Shown: piece by piece, positions 1 to 8,674 of the stretch
How the letters are laid out: the number at the start of each line of letters is the position of its first letter
Position numbering within the stretch: position 1 is the stretch's first letter
NCBI GenBank assembly: GCA_021323775.1
Contig: JAJPKK010000064.1
Coordinates: 1-40,661, forward strand
Reading direction: 5' to 3'
Origin: Hyphomicrobiales bacterium
GTDB taxonomy: Bacteria > Pseudomonadota > Alphaproteobacteria > Rhizobiales > Xanthobacteraceae
DNA length: 40,661 nt
The notes under the pieces: generated by a model
Told to the model about the DNA's origin: nothing
What the model saw: only the letters and a program-made list of their open reading frames with translations
Databases searched by the model: none
Made by a program: the position numbers and the translations under genes

Positions 1-72
1 CGCCACCTGCATCCGGTGAAATACGACAACCTCGAGCACTCGAGCTATCTGTTCGTGTTTGCATTGAACTGA
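1..72 (+). CDS. PQQ-dependent dehydrogenase, C-terminal end only (cut by window edge)
   Basis: Only the last 23 codons are in the window, ending in TGA. They read RHLHPVKYDNLEHSSYLFVF then ALN. This nearly repeats the C-terminus of the next gene (HVHPIKYDNLETSSYLFVFA), so the two are neighbouring paralogues of the secreted quinoprotein alcohol dehydrogenase family. Nothing can be said of its active site. Confidence 0.85.
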   Translation, partial: RHLHPVKYDNLEHSSYLFVFALN

Positions 73-86
73 GCAGGGCTCTGCTC

Positions 87-121
87 CCTCTCCCCGCAAG
101 CGGGTCGCAAGCGGGGAGAGG
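87..121 (+). terminator. Perfect 11-bp hairpin between the two quinoprotein genes
   Basis: Positions 87-97 and 111-121 are perfectly complementary (cctctccccgc / gcggggagagg would extend with one mismatch), with a 13-nt loop. It starts 14 nt after the upstream stop codon. There is no T-tract, so it may be an mRNA-stabilising or processing hairpin, or one of the ctctccccgc-type palindromes frequent in Hyphomicrobiales, rather than a strict intrinsic terminator. Confidence 0.5.
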
Positions 122-244
122 TGCAATCGCGGGCGACGCAAACGCCTTGCAAAGAAGCAGGGCGAAAAACGCCATCGCCCTGCGCCTGCGGTTCGCCCGA
201 AGAAATCAAGGAGGCAAATAACCAAGATTTTAAGGGAGGAGACC

Positions 245-1999
245 ATGCCTAACTGCATCGGCAACATCACATTCACCGCTTTGCTCGGCGTTTCACTCAC
301 CGCCCTCGCGGCCTCGGCCCAGGCGGCCGAATATAAGATGACGGTCAACCGCGACCGGCTCATCAACGCGCAAAACGAGCCGCAAAACTGGCTGATGATG
401 AATGGCGACTACGGCTCGACCCGCTATTCCAAGCTCGCGCAGATCAACCGCGACAACGTCAAGAACCTGCGCATGGTGTGGGCGCTGGCGCTGCGCGGCA
501 TGCAGGACGTTGGCCAGAACGGCCCCGAAAACGAAGTCAATCCTCTCATCGACAATGGTTTCATGTACACCGTGGACGGCTGGGGCACGGTCTACAAGAT
601 CGATGCCCGCAGCGGAGACCACGGCGAGTTCGTGTGGATCGCTGACCCTGGCGTCAAGCATGAAGGCAACATCCCGCGCACCCGCGGCATCGCGCTGTGG
701 GAAGACCTTGTGATCGCGAATCTGCCCGACGGCCGCGTGATCGCCATCAATCGCGACAGCGGCGAGATCGTCTGGGACAAGAAGGTCACTGCGGTCGACG
801 AGTTCGGCAGCCGCGAGAAACTCTATGCGGCGCCGCTCGCGGTCGACGGCAAGGTCCTCGTTGCCAATGGCGCCGGCGATGCGACCCGCGGCTGGCTCGC
901 AGCGCTCGATGCGCGCACCGGCAAGGAACTGTGGCGGTGGTACGCGATCCCCAAGCCCGGAGATCCGGGCAGCGAGACCTGGAAGGACAAGACCAGCGCC
1001 TGGAAGACCGGGGGCGGCGGGTTGTGGCAGACCGGCTCCTACGATCCCGCCACCCGGCTCACCATCTGGGGCACCGGCAATCCGGTGCCGCAATACGATC
1101 CGCAGGCGCGCCCGGGCGACAACCTCTATACCAACTCGGTGGTCGCGCTCGATATCGATACCGGCAAGCTCGTCTGGTACTACCAGTATCTGCCCAACGA
1201 TTCCTGGGACTATGACGAGGTCGGCATCCACCTGTTGTATGATGCCAACATCAATGGCGAGATGCGCAAGGTTGTGGGCCATTTCGCCCGCAACGGCTTC
1301 TACTATGCGCTCGACCGCAACAACGGCAGCTTCGTCAAGGGCAGCCAATACGTCAACGACCTCAACTGGACCAAGGGTCTCGACCCCAAGACCGGCAAGC
1401 CGCTCGAATATGATCCGGCGCTCGACGTGCAGCGTTACGTGCAGGAGGCGCGCTCGCTGCGCGGCGACCCGATGAAACGCACGTGCCCGACGTGGCACGG
1501 CGGCGTCGCCTATCAGCCCACCGCCTATAATCCAGTGAAGCACATCGCCTATGGCGTCGGAGCGGAGGGCTGCTTCAGCCAGAATGGCGCCGCCGCCGCC
1601 TTCAAGGGCCCGAACGGCGGGCTCGACAGGGCGCGGAACGAGAAGCGGAGCTACACCAGCGATCTCTACTACGGCGCCATCAGCGCCTATGACACGGTCA
1701 GCAATAAGATCCTGGCAAAGACCGTGACCGACATCGAGATCCGCTCCGGCGTCACTGCGACCGCCGGCGGCCTTGTGTTGACCGGGCTCCAGGACGGGTG
1801 GGTCGTCGCCTATGACGACGAGAAGCTCCAGCAGCTATGGCGCTTCAATGTCGGCACGCCGCTCAAGGGCTCGCCCGTCACCTACGCGATCGGACCAAAG
1901 CAATACGTGGCGGTGCAGGGCAGCGGCCGCCACGTGCATCCGATCAAATACGACAATCTGGAGACGTCGAGCTATCTGTTCGTATTCGCGCTGGATTGA
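245..1999 (+). CDS. Secreted PQQ-dependent alcohol dehydrogenase (quinoprotein, WDYD metal site)
   Basis: 584 residues, the size of a methanol/ethanol quinoprotein dehydrogenase. Such enzymes oxidise alcohols in the periplasm with PQQ and pass electrons to a cytochrome. The start is chosen because aagggagga lies just upstream. Residues 1-28 form a signal peptide with a likely cut after AQA. Beta-propeller W-motif signatures are visible (DARTGKELW at 222-230, DIDTGKLVW at 303-311). The metal-ligand Asn is in GTGNP (N279). The catalytic Asp is D322 in NDSWDYDEVG, and D324 sits two residues on, the position that co-ordinates a lanthanide in XoxF/ExaF enzymes. The vicinal Cys-Cys pair near PQQ is absent, and the segment that normally holds the Glu ligand reads GAGDATRG. 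No cytochrome or PQQ-synthesis gene is adjacent. It ends one base from the convergent transaldolase gene. Confidence 0.88.
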   Translation: MPNCIGNITFTALLGVSLTALAASAQAAEYKMTVNRDRLINAQNEPQNWLMMNGDYGSTRYSKLAQINRDNVKNLRMVWALALRGMQDVGQNGPENEVNPLIDNGFMYTVDGWGTVYKIDARSGDHGEFVWIADPGVKHEGNIPRTRGIALWEDLVIANLPDGRVIAINRDSGEIVWDKKVTAVDEFGSREKLYAAPLAVDGKVLVANGAGDATRGWLAALDARTGKELWRWYAIPKPGDPGSETWKDKTSAWKTGGGGLWQTGSYDPATRLTIWGTGNPVPQYDPQARPGDNLYTNSVVALDIDTGKLVWYYQYLPNDSWDYDEVGIHLLYDANINGEMRKVVGHFARNGFYYALDRNNGSFVKGSQYVNDLNWTKGLDPKTGKPLEYDPALDVQRYVQEARSLRGDPMKRTCPTWHGGVAYQPTAYNPVKHIAYGVGAEGCFSQNGAAAAFKGPNGGLDRARNEKRSYTSDLYYGAISAYDTVSNKILAKTVTDIEIRSGVTATAGGLVLTGLQDGWVVAYDDEKLQQLWRFNVGTPLKGSPVTYAIGPKQYVAVQGSGRHVHPIKYDNLETSSYLFVFALD

Positions 2000-2000
2000 T

Positions 2001-2981
2001 TCACGCCGCGTCGGCGCGGGCGAGCTTGCTCCGCATCAGCGCCCGCAGCGCATACAAATCTTTCGCGAACACCCGAATGCCCTCGGCGAGCTTTTCCGTC
2101 GCCATGGCGTCCTGATTGAGCCGGAACCGGAATGTGCTCTCATCAAGGATGAGCCGCGCCGGAGCGTCGCCGGGGTTTTTCGGATCGAGCCGGCGCGGCA
2201 GGTCCCCGTGATCCGCATCAAGTGCGTCGAGCAGCGGCGGCGCGATGGTGAGACGGTCGCAGCCCGCCAGCGCTTCGATCTCGGCAGTGTTGCGGAACGA
2301 TGCGCCCATGACGGCGGTGCGGAAGCCGTGCGTCTTGTAGTAGGCATAGATGCTGCGCACCGACGCCACGCCGGGATCGGTTTCGCCCGCATAGGGGCCG
2401 CCGCCGGCCTTGAGGTGCCAGTCAAGGATGCGGCCGACGAAAGGCGAGATCAGGAATACGCCCGCGTCGGCGCAGGCCGCCGCCTGCACGAGCGAGAAGA
2501 GCAGCGTGAGATTGCAGTCAATCTTCTCGCGCTGGAGCACCTCCGCCGCGCGGATGCCCTCGAAGGTCGATGCGACCTTGACCAGGATGCGATCGCGGGG
2601 AACGCCGCGCGCCTCGCAGGCCGCAATGATGGCGCGCGCCTTGTCGATCGTCGCCCGGGCGTCGAAGGACAAATCGGCGTCGGCCTCGATTGAGACCCGG
2701 CCGGGCACGATCTTTGCGAGCTCGACGCCAAACGATATGGCGAGCCGGTCGCACACTGCGGCCGCCACCGCATCGCGGTCGCCGCCTTGGCCGCGGCCCC
2801 AGGCCACCGCGTCTTCGACGAGATGCGAATAGGCAGGATTCTCCACGGCCTTGAGCAGCAAGCTCGGGTTGGTGGTGCAGTCCTGCGGTTTGAGGCGGCG
2901 CACTGCGTCAATGTCGCCAGTGTCGGCGACAACGACCGTCATACCGCGCAGTTGCTCAAGCTTCGATGCCATGGGGTTCAC
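2001..2981 (-). CDS. tal: Transaldolase (class I, TalB type)
   Basis: 326 residues if translation starts at GTG 2981. It transfers a dihydroxyacetone unit between sedoheptulose-7-P and glyceraldehyde-3-P in the non-oxidative pentose phosphate pathway. Relative to E. coli TalB the catalytic residues are conserved with an offset of three: D20 in VVADTGDI, N38 in CTTNPS, E99 in SIEADAD, and the Schiff-base lysine K135 in [12 protein letters not shown]. The GTG start overlaps the stop of the upstream epimerase gene (GTGA), implying translational coupling; an ATG three codons in (2972) is an alternative. The stop is one base from the convergent quinoprotein gene, with no room for a terminator. Confidence 0.95.
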   Translation of the reverse strand: MNPMASKLEQLRGMTVVVADTGDIDAVRRLKPQDCTTNPSLLLKAVENPAYSHLVEDAVAWGRGQGGDRDAVAAAVCDRLAISFGVELAKIVPGRVSIEADADLSFDARATIDKARAIIAACEARGVPRDRILVKVASTFEGIRAAEVLQREKIDCNLTLLFSLVQAAACADAGVFLISPFVGRILDWHLKAGGGPYAGETDPGVASVRSIYAYYKTHGFRTAVMGASFRNTAEIEALAGCDRLTIAPPLLDALDADHGDLPRRLDPKNPGDAPARLILDESTFRFRLNQDAMATEKLAEGIRVFAKDLYALRALMRSKLARADAA

Positions 2982-4138
2982 CGTTCAACTCGCCCAGCTC
3001 CAATTACCGCGTCATCGGTCAATGCAGCGGTGAGATGATAAAGGCTGGTGGCCGGCGCGGGTTCCGCGATCGGCTGCCCGCAGGCGTCCATTCTTTCAAT
3101 CCACAACCCGGGGCGCACTCCGGCAAGATGCCGCGCAAGCCCCGCCAGGGCCCCTGGGACACAGTCAGGCCGCCGGCGCGCCACTGCCTTGAGCCGCTCG
3201 GTTTGCGGCCACAGCCGAAAACCACCGTCGGAAACCTCACCGTTGCTCCACAGACCGTTCACCACCAGATTGCTCGACGGATCGACGCCATGCTGTTCGG
3301 CGAAACCAAAAAGGGCTTCGGCCGCCGATTGCAACGCTGACTGCAAGTCCGGGTCCACAGGCCAGCCCATCGCCGCCGCAGCCGCCTCGTAGCGGTCAAG
3401 CAGCCATACCCATTCGTAGTGATGACCCGGTTCGACGCGGAAGCGCCCTGCTTCCCGCAGGGGCGCCAGCGCTGCGTCAAAATATTCCGGCAATGCGTCG
3501 TCCCTCGCCTGGAAGAAGCGGGTGGCGAAGAGAGCGGCGAGGTCGCTTGCGCAGTTGAAACAGCGCTCGCTCCCGAACGCCTCGCTTGCCGCCAGCAGAG
3601 CCTCGAAAAGGTGCATATGGGGATTTTGCCGGCGCGCTTCAGCCAAACCCGAGATGGATGTCGGAATGCTTTCACAATAACCGCCGCCGGGGTGGACGAA
3701 CTCTTTCGCGATATAGTCCAAGAGCGTCGCGGCGTCCGCGCCGACGCCTTCAGCGCCCATTACCTCGGCCGCCGCCGCAAATGCGAGCAGCACAAAGGCG
3801 TGGTCGTAGAGGTCGCGCGTTCGGTCGATCGGCCGGTTGTCGAGATCAAAGCGCCAGGCGAACCCTCCCTCGGCAAGCCGCGCCGGCCCCCTTAGAAAGT
3901 CAAGTCCAAGCGCAACCGCCTCCTTGGCCTGGACGACGCCGTATCGGGCTGCGATTGAAAATACATAGGTCTGCCGCGCCGCAACGCGCAGCCGCCGAAA
4001 CGGCGCGTCGCACTTGAGCGAGGCGGGATCGAGATGTTCGTGGAAGGCGCCGCGCTGCCAATCGATGCCATGCGCGAGCCAGAGGGGCCAGGCATGGTCC
4101 GCGAGCCAGGGCAGGCCGTTGAAATTTGACGGCCTCAT
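2978..4138 (-). CDS. AGE-family sugar isomerase/2-epimerase
   Basis: 386 residues spanning the whole length of the N-acylglucosamine 2-epimerase family, an (alpha/alpha)6 barrel that includes mannose isomerase, YihS and cellobiose epimerase. Family motifs appear in order: [55 protein letters not shown] and, near the end, [10 protein letters not shown]. The His residues in DHAF, PHMH, GHHYEW and YHL are the expected proton-shuttling positions. The substrate cannot be read from sequence; mannose/fructose interconversion is the commonest role of bacterial proteins of this type. Its stop overlaps the transaldolase start by 4 nt, so the two are probably one transcript, with hldE 159 nt upstream on the same strand. 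No strong ribosome site precedes ATG 4138. Confidence 0.85.
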   Translation of the reverse strand: MRPSNFNGLPWLADHAWPLWLAHGIDWQRGAFHEHLDPASLKCDAPFRRLRVAARQTYVFSIAARYGVVQAKEAVALGLDFLRGPARLAEGGFAWRFDLDNRPIDRTRDLYDHAFVLLAFAAAAEVMGAEGVGADAATLLDYIAKEFVHPGGGYCESIPTSISGLAEARRQNPHMHLFEALLAASEAFGSERCFNCASDLAALFATRFFQARDDALPEYFDAALAPLREAGRFRVEPGHHYEWVWLLDRYEAAAAAMGWPVDPDLQSALQSAAEALFGFAEQHGVDPSSNLVVNGLWSNGEVSDGGFRLWPQTERLKAVARRRPDCVPGALAGLARHLAGVRPGLWIERMDACGQPIAEPAPATSLYHLTAALTDDAVIGAGRVER

Positions 4139-4159
4139 CCTGACGAGGCCGCCCTTTTG

Positions 4160-4256
4160 GGGGGCCGTGTCGAAGGATGGCTGCCGGCGCGGCCGTGCCG
4201 TGCGCCATCCTTCAAGACCGCCGCGCGCAAGCGCGCGGCCTCCTGAGGATGAGGGT
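4160..4256. repeat. atcctt...aggat-type palindromic repeat between hldE and the epimerase gene
   Basis: Two nested palindromes. gaaggatggc (4172-4181) pairs with gccatccttc (4204-4213). The second half is a hairpin with inner arms 4220-4228/4231-4239 (gccgcgcgc/gcgcgcggc) and outer arms 4207-4211/4246-4250 (atcct/aggat). This is a form very common between genes of Bradyrhizobium-like genomes. It could fold in the hldE-epimerase transcript and attenuate or stabilise it. Confidence 0.7.
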
Positions 4257-4297
4257 GCCGGGCGAACAATGGAGAAACGCCAGAACCAAACATCACA

Positions 4298-5833
4298 TCA
4301 CTTTACCTTGGCGAGTACCTCCTCCCTACCCTCGACCGCTTGCGGTGGAGGGTAGGGAGGGGGCGCCACGTCGGCCTTTAATCGATCGATGATGAGCGTC
4401 GTTGAGGAATCCGGCAGCAGGTCGACCAGCACGACCCTTCCGCCATAGGACTCGACGATTTCGCGTCCGACGACCTGGTCGATCCGATAGTCAGCGCCCT
4501 TGACCAGAATATCCGGCTTGATGCGCGCAATGAGTTCGATCGGGGTGTCCTCTGCAAAGAGAACGACGGCGTCCACAAAGGCGAGCCCCGCGAGCACGAC
4601 CGAGCGCGCGTCCTCTGGCTGCACCGGCCGGGTGGCGCCCTTGAGCCGCTTCACCGAAGCGTCGCTGTTGAGACCGACGATCAGCCGGTCGCAATGCGAG
4701 CGCGCCTCGCACAGGAGCTGCACGTGGCCCGGATGGATGAGATCAAAGCAGCCGTTGGTGAAGCCCACGGTGAGCCCCTCCCGGCGCCACGCCGCGACGC
4801 AGTCCGCGGCCGCGTCCATGTGTTTTATTTTTTCCCGGAACTCAAAGTGCGGGCGCGACAAGAGCTGCTCGCGCAGCTCGTTTGCCGTAACCTGCGACGT
4901 CCCCTTCTTGCCGACCACGATGCCGGCCGCCACGTTGGCAAGGCGGGCGGCATTGCGGGTTCCGGCATCGCTGACGAGCGCGAGAGCAAAGCTCGCCACC
5001 ACCGTATCGCCGGGCCCGGACACGTCGACGACCCGCCTGGCAGTCGTATCGAACGATACAGCCTCGCCGTCGCGTGAGACGAGAAGCATCCCCCGCTCGC
5101 CCCGCGTGACAAGTACGCTCTCGCAGCTGGTCTGCTCTATCAGCGATCTGGCCGCCGCTTTTACGGCGGTCTCGTCGTTCGCGATCGGGCGGCCCAAGGC
5201 CTGCGCAAGCTCGCCGACATTGGGCTTGAGGGCCGTTGCGCCCCGGTAGCGGGCATAATCGATCCCTTTAGGATCGACGATGACGGGCTTCTCTGCCCGC
5301 CGCGCAGCCGAGATCACTTGCGCGATGACGTTTCGCGTCAATACGCCCTTTGCATAGTCGGAGAGGATGACCGCATCGACAGCCGCGATCCGGCTCTTCG
5401 CCGCCGCGATGATCGCCTCTTCGATCTTTTCGCTGACCGGCGTGGTTTCTTCGGTATCCGCCCGCAACAGATGCGTGTTATGCAGATGGGCCACGAACCG
5501 CGTTTTGACCGTGGTCACACGGCGCGGGACCTCGATCAGTCCATCGGTCGCGATCCCACAGCTTTCGAGGCCGGCGCGGATCGACCACGCAGCATCGTCA
5601 CAGCCGACCACGGCTATGATGTCGCAGGCGGCGCCGAGACTGACGACGTTGCGCGCCACATTGCCGGCGCCGCCGATCACGTCCACGGGCCCCGTAGTCT
5701 CGATCACCGGCGCCGGCGCCTCGGGCGAAATGCGCGATACATGTCCGTAGACGAACCGGTCGAGCATGATGTCGCCGACCACGAGCACGCGCTTGCGGGC
5801 GAACCGATCGAGAACGGTCTCGAATGAAGTCAT
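4298..5833 (-). CDS. hldE: Bifunctional heptose-7-P kinase / heptose-1-P adenylyltransferase
   Basis: 511 residues, two domains. The ribokinase-like kinase (about 1-330) makes D-glycero-beta-D-manno-heptose 1,7-bisphosphate and shows GDIMLDRFVYG, NVARNV and the catalytic-base motif SGPGDTV (D276; Pro replaces the usual Ala of GAGD). The nucleotidyltransferase (about 350-488) has GCFDLIHPGH (361-370) and transfers AMP. Together with hldD, divergently encoded 362 bp away, this makes ADP-heptose for the lipopolysaccharide inner core. Start ATG 5833 follows an aggggc-like ribosome site. The last 23 residues (APPPYPPPQAVEGREE and on) are not family sequence: they are encoded by a palindromic repeat at 4321-4360 that has replaced or extended the natural end near IIDRLKAD. 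Confidence 0.95.
   Translation of the reverse strand: MTSFETVLDRFARKRVLVVGDIMLDRFVYGHVSRISPEAPAPVIETTGPVDVIGGAGNVARNVVSLGAACDIIAVVGCDDAAWSIRAGLESCGIATDGLIEVPRRVTTVKTRFVAHLHNTHLLRADTEETTPVSEKIEEAIIAAAKSRIAAVDAVILSDYAKGVLTRNVIAQVISAARRAEKPVIVDPKGIDYARYRGATALKPNVGELAQALGRPIANDETAVKAAARSLIEQTSCESVLVTRGERGMLLVSRDGEAVSFDTTARRVVDVSGPGDTVVASFALALVSDAGTRNAARLANVAAGIVVGKKGTSQVTANELREQLLSRPHFEFREKIKHMDAAADCVAAWRREGLTVGFTNGCFDLIHPGHVQLLCEARSHCDRLIVGLNSDASVKRLKGATRPVQPEDARSVVLAGLAFVDAVVLFAEDTPIELIARIKPDILVKGADYRIDQVVGREIVESYGGRVVLVDLLPDSSTTLIIDRLKADVAPPPYPPPQAVEGREEVLAKVK
4321..4360. repeat. Near-perfect palindrome inside the 3' end of hldE
   Basis: 19-nt arms 4321-4339 and 4342-4360 (cctccctaccctcgaccgc and its complement) differ at one position, with two central bases. 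It belongs to the ctccc...gggag class of dispersed palindromes and is translated as the proline-rich hldE tail. As RNA it would form a strong hairpin just before the hldE stop codon. Confidence 0.85.
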
Positions 5834-6195
5834 AAGTGCGCCCCTGCGAGCCCGCTTGACATTTGCCCGGGCACTTGCGTGTCACTTGCGTTTTTTGTCA
5901 AGCGGCGCTTGCACTTTCCTCTTAAGCCTTTGAATACATTTCTGTTATTAAACGTTAACCAGTTCTGGGCGACGCAAGCGGCTTGACATTTCATCAAGTT
6001 TGGCATGGTTCGGCTCGCATCGTCGTGCGAGTCCACAAAGGCAAGGCCAAGGCGCATGGGCGGATTTCGATATGGTTGAATCAAACACGTTGCGGCCACC
6101 CGGATGAGCGCTTCGCGCCCATCGCGACCTCTCCCCTGCGAGGAGCCGGACTCGCTCAATGTTGTTGGAATAAGCTCTAGGCAAAGCAGGCGCTG
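5834..6195. promoter_or_regulatory. Divergent hldE/hldD control region with TTGACA inverted repeat
   Basis: 362 bp without a gene. cgcttgaca (5853-5861) is repeated inverted as tgtcaagcg (5896-5904), giving TTGACA boxes that face both ways. A third TTGACA lies at 5983-5988, pointing to hldD, and shares TTGACATTT with the first. None has a convincing -10 box at 16-18 nt, so exact promoters are not assigned. The repeat could equally be a regulator site. A cacttgcg doublet lies between the arms. Confidence 0.35.
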
Positions 6196-7176
6196 ATGTT
6201 GCTCGTGACCGGCGGAGCAGGATTCATCGGGTCGAACGTAGTTGCCGGCCTGAACGCGGCGGGGCGCACCGATGTCGTCGTCAACGACCGGCTGCGATCG
6301 GACGGCAAGTGGCGCAATCTGCAGAAGCGTCAGCTCTCCGATTTCATTCCCCCGTCCGAGCTGTCCGACTGGCTGAAAGGACGCAAGCTCGATGCGGTGA
6401 TTCACCTCGGGGCCATTTCGTCAACGACGGCGACCGATGGCGATCAGGTGATCGAGAACAATTTCCGGCTGTCGCTGCGCCTGCTCGACTGGTGCACGGC
6501 GACGCGCACGCCCTTCATCTATGCCTCGTCCGCCGCAACCTACGGCAACGGCGAGGCCGGCTTTGTCGATGACAATGCGCCCCCGGCGCTCGCCAGGCTC
6601 AAGCCGATGAACCTCTACGGCTGGAGCAAACACCTGTTCGATCTTGCGCTCATTGACCGCGCCGCCAAAAAGCAGCCGCTGCCGCCGCAATGGGCCGGGC
6701 TCAAATTCTTCAACGTCTTTGGCCCGAACGAATACCACAAGGGCGAGATGATGAGCGTGCTCTGCAAGGTGTTCGACCAGGCCAAGGCCGGCGCGCCGGT
6801 GCGGCTGTTCAAGTCCCATCGCCCCGGAATCGCAGACGGCGACCAGCGGCGCGATTTCATCTATGTGGACGATGTGATTGCGGTGGTGCAGTGGCTGCTC
6901 GCCACGCCGTCGGTCAACGGATTGTTTAATGTAGGGACGGGCAAAGCGCAGAGCTTTCGCGAGATGATCGAGGCGATGTTCGCGGCGCTCGGGCGACAGC
7001 CTAACATCGAATACATCGACATGCCGGCCTCGATCCGCGACAGCTATCAGTATTTCACCGAAGCCTCGATGGAGAACCTGCGCCGCGCTGGCTACAATGC
7101 AGGCTTCACGCCGTTGGCGACGGCGGTCAGGCGATATGTTGCGGATTTCCTCGATCGGCCGGACCGGTATCGTTAG
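6196..7176 (+). CDS. hldD: ADP-L-glycero-D-manno-heptose 6-epimerase
   Basis: 326 residues, an extended short-chain dehydrogenase fold with bound NAD(P). The Rossmann motif GGAGFIGS is at residues 6-13; the catalytic triad is Ser in YASSAATYG (110-117) plus Y141 and K145 in YGWSK. The segments KFFNVFGPNEYHKGEM and the later DFIYVDDV are characteristic of HldD/RfaD. It converts ADP-D,D-heptose to ADP-L,D-heptose, the last step of the pathway started by the divergent hldE. A weak gcagg lies before ATG 6196. Length and motifs are complete. Confidence 0.95.
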   Translation: MLLVTGGAGFIGSNVVAGLNAAGRTDVVVNDRLRSDGKWRNLQKRQLSDFIPPSELSDWLKGRKLDAVIHLGAISSTTATDGDQVIENNFRLSLRLLDWCTATRTPFIYASSAATYGNGEAGFVDDNAPPALARLKPMNLYGWSKHLFDLALIDRAAKKQPLPPQWAGLKFFNVFGPNEYHKGEMMSVLCKVFDQAKAGAPVRLFKSHRPGIADGDQRRDFIYVDDVIAVVQWLLATPSVNGLFNVGTGKAQSFREMIEAMFAALGRQPNIEYIDMPASIRDSYQYFTEASMENLRRAGYNAGFTPLATAVRRYVADFLDRPDRYR

Positions 7177-7232
7177 ACCAGGGCAAGAGCGACAAGGGCC
7201 GCAGGGAGCGCGGCGGAACAGTTCGATGTCAA

Positions 7233-8036
7233 ATGGCTGAGGAGCAGAGAGCGCGGTCGCATGTGCTGGCGGCGCTCTATCGAATCTACGAACGTCGGCT
7301 GACGCGGCAGGTCCGGGAGCGGGCGGTGCCGCGGCATGTCGGCGTCATCCTGGACGGCAATCGCCGGCATGGCCGGGAGCATCAACTGACGGACTTTGAA
7401 GAGGTCTATGCCGTCGGCGCCGACAAGCTCGACGACCTGCTCACCTGGTGCGTCGAGCTTAAGATTCCGGCCGTCACGCTGTGGGTGCTTTCGACCGACA
7501 ACCTTGCGCGCAAACCGCAGGAAGTGTCCGGCATCCTGACAGCGATCGAAAACAAATTGCTCCAACTCGCCAAGGCGCCGCAAATCCATCGCCAGCGCGT
7601 GCGCGTCAGAGCGATTGGCTGCCTCGACCTCTTGCCGGAAGCGACGCTTGCCGCCGTGCGCGCCGCCGAAGCCGCGACCAAGGATTATGACGGCATGCAT
7701 CTCACCATCGCGGCCGCCTATGGGGGGCGCCGGGAGATCACCGACGCGGTGCAATCCTTTCTGCGCGAGCAGTTGCGACAGGGCAAGACGCTGAAGGAGG
7801 TTATCGACCTCGTGACGCCGGACGCCGTCGGGCGTCACATCTATTCGCCGGACCTGCCTGATCCGGATCTCATCATCCGCACCAGCGGCGAGATTCGGCT
7901 GTCCGGGTTTCTGCTGTGGCAGAGCACGACCTCCGAGTTCTACTTTTCCGAAGTGAACTGGCCGGCGTTCCGCAAGATCGACTTCCTGCGGGCGATCCGT
8001 TCATTCCAGGGCCGCACGCGGCGATATGGGCTGTGA
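7233..8036 (+). CDS. Cis-prenyltransferase (undecaprenyl/short-chain Z-prenyl diphosphate synthase family)
   Basis: 267 residues. The family is clear from HVGVILDGNRRHG (35-47; catalytic Asp D41), the Arg-rich substrate motif RTSGEIRLSGFLLWQ, and EFYFSEVNWPAF near the end. It condenses isopentenyl diphosphate in cis onto an allylic diphosphate. Two motifs differ from housekeeping UppS: DGNRRHG instead of DGNGRWA, and LSTDNLARKP instead of FSTENWxRP. The STDN form with DGNRR recalls mycobacterial Z-farnesyl diphosphate synthase. This may therefore be a second enzyme with another chain length, and I give no gene symbol. It lies 56 nt after hldD on the same strand and may be co-transcribed. Confidence 0.85.
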   Translation: MAEEQRARSHVLAALYRIYERRLTRQVRERAVPRHVGVILDGNRRHGREHQLTDFEEVYAVGADKLDDLLTWCVELKIPAVTLWVLSTDNLARKPQEVSGILTAIENKLLQLAKAPQIHRQRVRVRAIGCLDLLPEATLAAVRAAEAATKDYDGMHLTIAAAYGGRREITDAVQSFLREQLRQGKTLKEVIDLVTPDAVGRHIYSPDLPDPDLIIRTSGEIRLSGFLLWQSTTSEFYFSEVNWPAFRKIDFLRAIRSFQGRTRRYGL

Positions 8037-8125
8037 GGACGAGCGCGCCAGCGCGCGTCAATCTGCCTTGTCCTCGATCTCCTGGCCGCACGCCCCCTGG
8101 CGGCGGCCACGTTTCGTGATCGGCC

Positions 8126-8674
8126 TTAAGGCGGCGACGGCGGTTCGACCTTCATGTACACCGCATGACAGCCATCGCAGGCGCCGCGCAGCTTTTTCGC
8201 CTGCTCTCTGAACTTATCTGCGGTACCGGCCTGAGTGGCGTCATAGGCGGTGGTCGCTGCGCCCTTGGCGATGCCGTAGAACGCATCGAAGTCCTGCCAT
8301 ATCGCAAGCGTCGCCGTGGTATTGATCGGCGACCCGTCAGCCGCTACGCCCGGTTTCGTCTGCGGCGGGAAGAGATGCGGGAAGGCGGTCAGCAACGTGC
8401 TGATGCGGTCGGCGCGCGCTTTGAGGTCGTCGATCTGCGGCGCATTGCCTTCCAATGCCAGCTCGATGACCATCATCTCGGATTCGATGCCGTCCATGAC
8501 GAGTTGGCGAGCTGCAATGACGTCGTCGGAGCGGTCGATGCCGGTCAGGCCGGGAACGCGATCCTCGCTGCGTAGTTTTGTCGACGCCGCAACCATGACC
8601 GCGAGCGTCGTCAGAGCGACGACGGCGAGGCCGCCCGCAACGCGTCGCTTCGGCGATGGCGATATTCGAAGCAT
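8126..8674 (-). CDS. Cytochrome c' family protein (class II c-type cytochrome)
   Basis: 182 residues. An N-terminal hydrophobic stretch (about 13-30) acts as signal peptide or membrane anchor. The rest fits the four-helix cytochrome c' fold, with the single haem site CDGCH (166-170) close to the C-terminus as expected of class II cytochromes. The start is supported by gggaggggt before the ATG. The proposed sixth/axial-region helix begins near residue 52. A role in periplasmic electron transfer or NO binding is family knowledge only. It converges with the prenyltransferase gene 89 nt away. Confidence 0.85.
   Translation of the reverse strand: MLRISPSPKRRVAGGLAVVALTTLAVMVAASTKLRSEDRVPGLTGIDRSDDVIAARQLVMDGIESEMMVIELALEGNAPQIDDLKARADRISTLLTAFPHLFPPQTKPGVAADGSPINTTATLAIWQDFDAFYGIAKGAATTAYDATQAGTADKFREQAKKLRGACDGCHAVYMKVEPPSPP

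Noticed and set aside
293-1543. 416-codon open frame on the minus strand inside the quinoprotein gene
   Set aside because: It is opposite a gene with clear family motifs; its sequence is Val/Ala/Arg-rich with no fold signal, the usual shadow in high-G+C DNA.
5830-6405. Open frame across the hldE/hldD intergenic region (minus strand)
   Set aside because: It spans the divergent promoter region and the start of hldD; composition is not protein-like.
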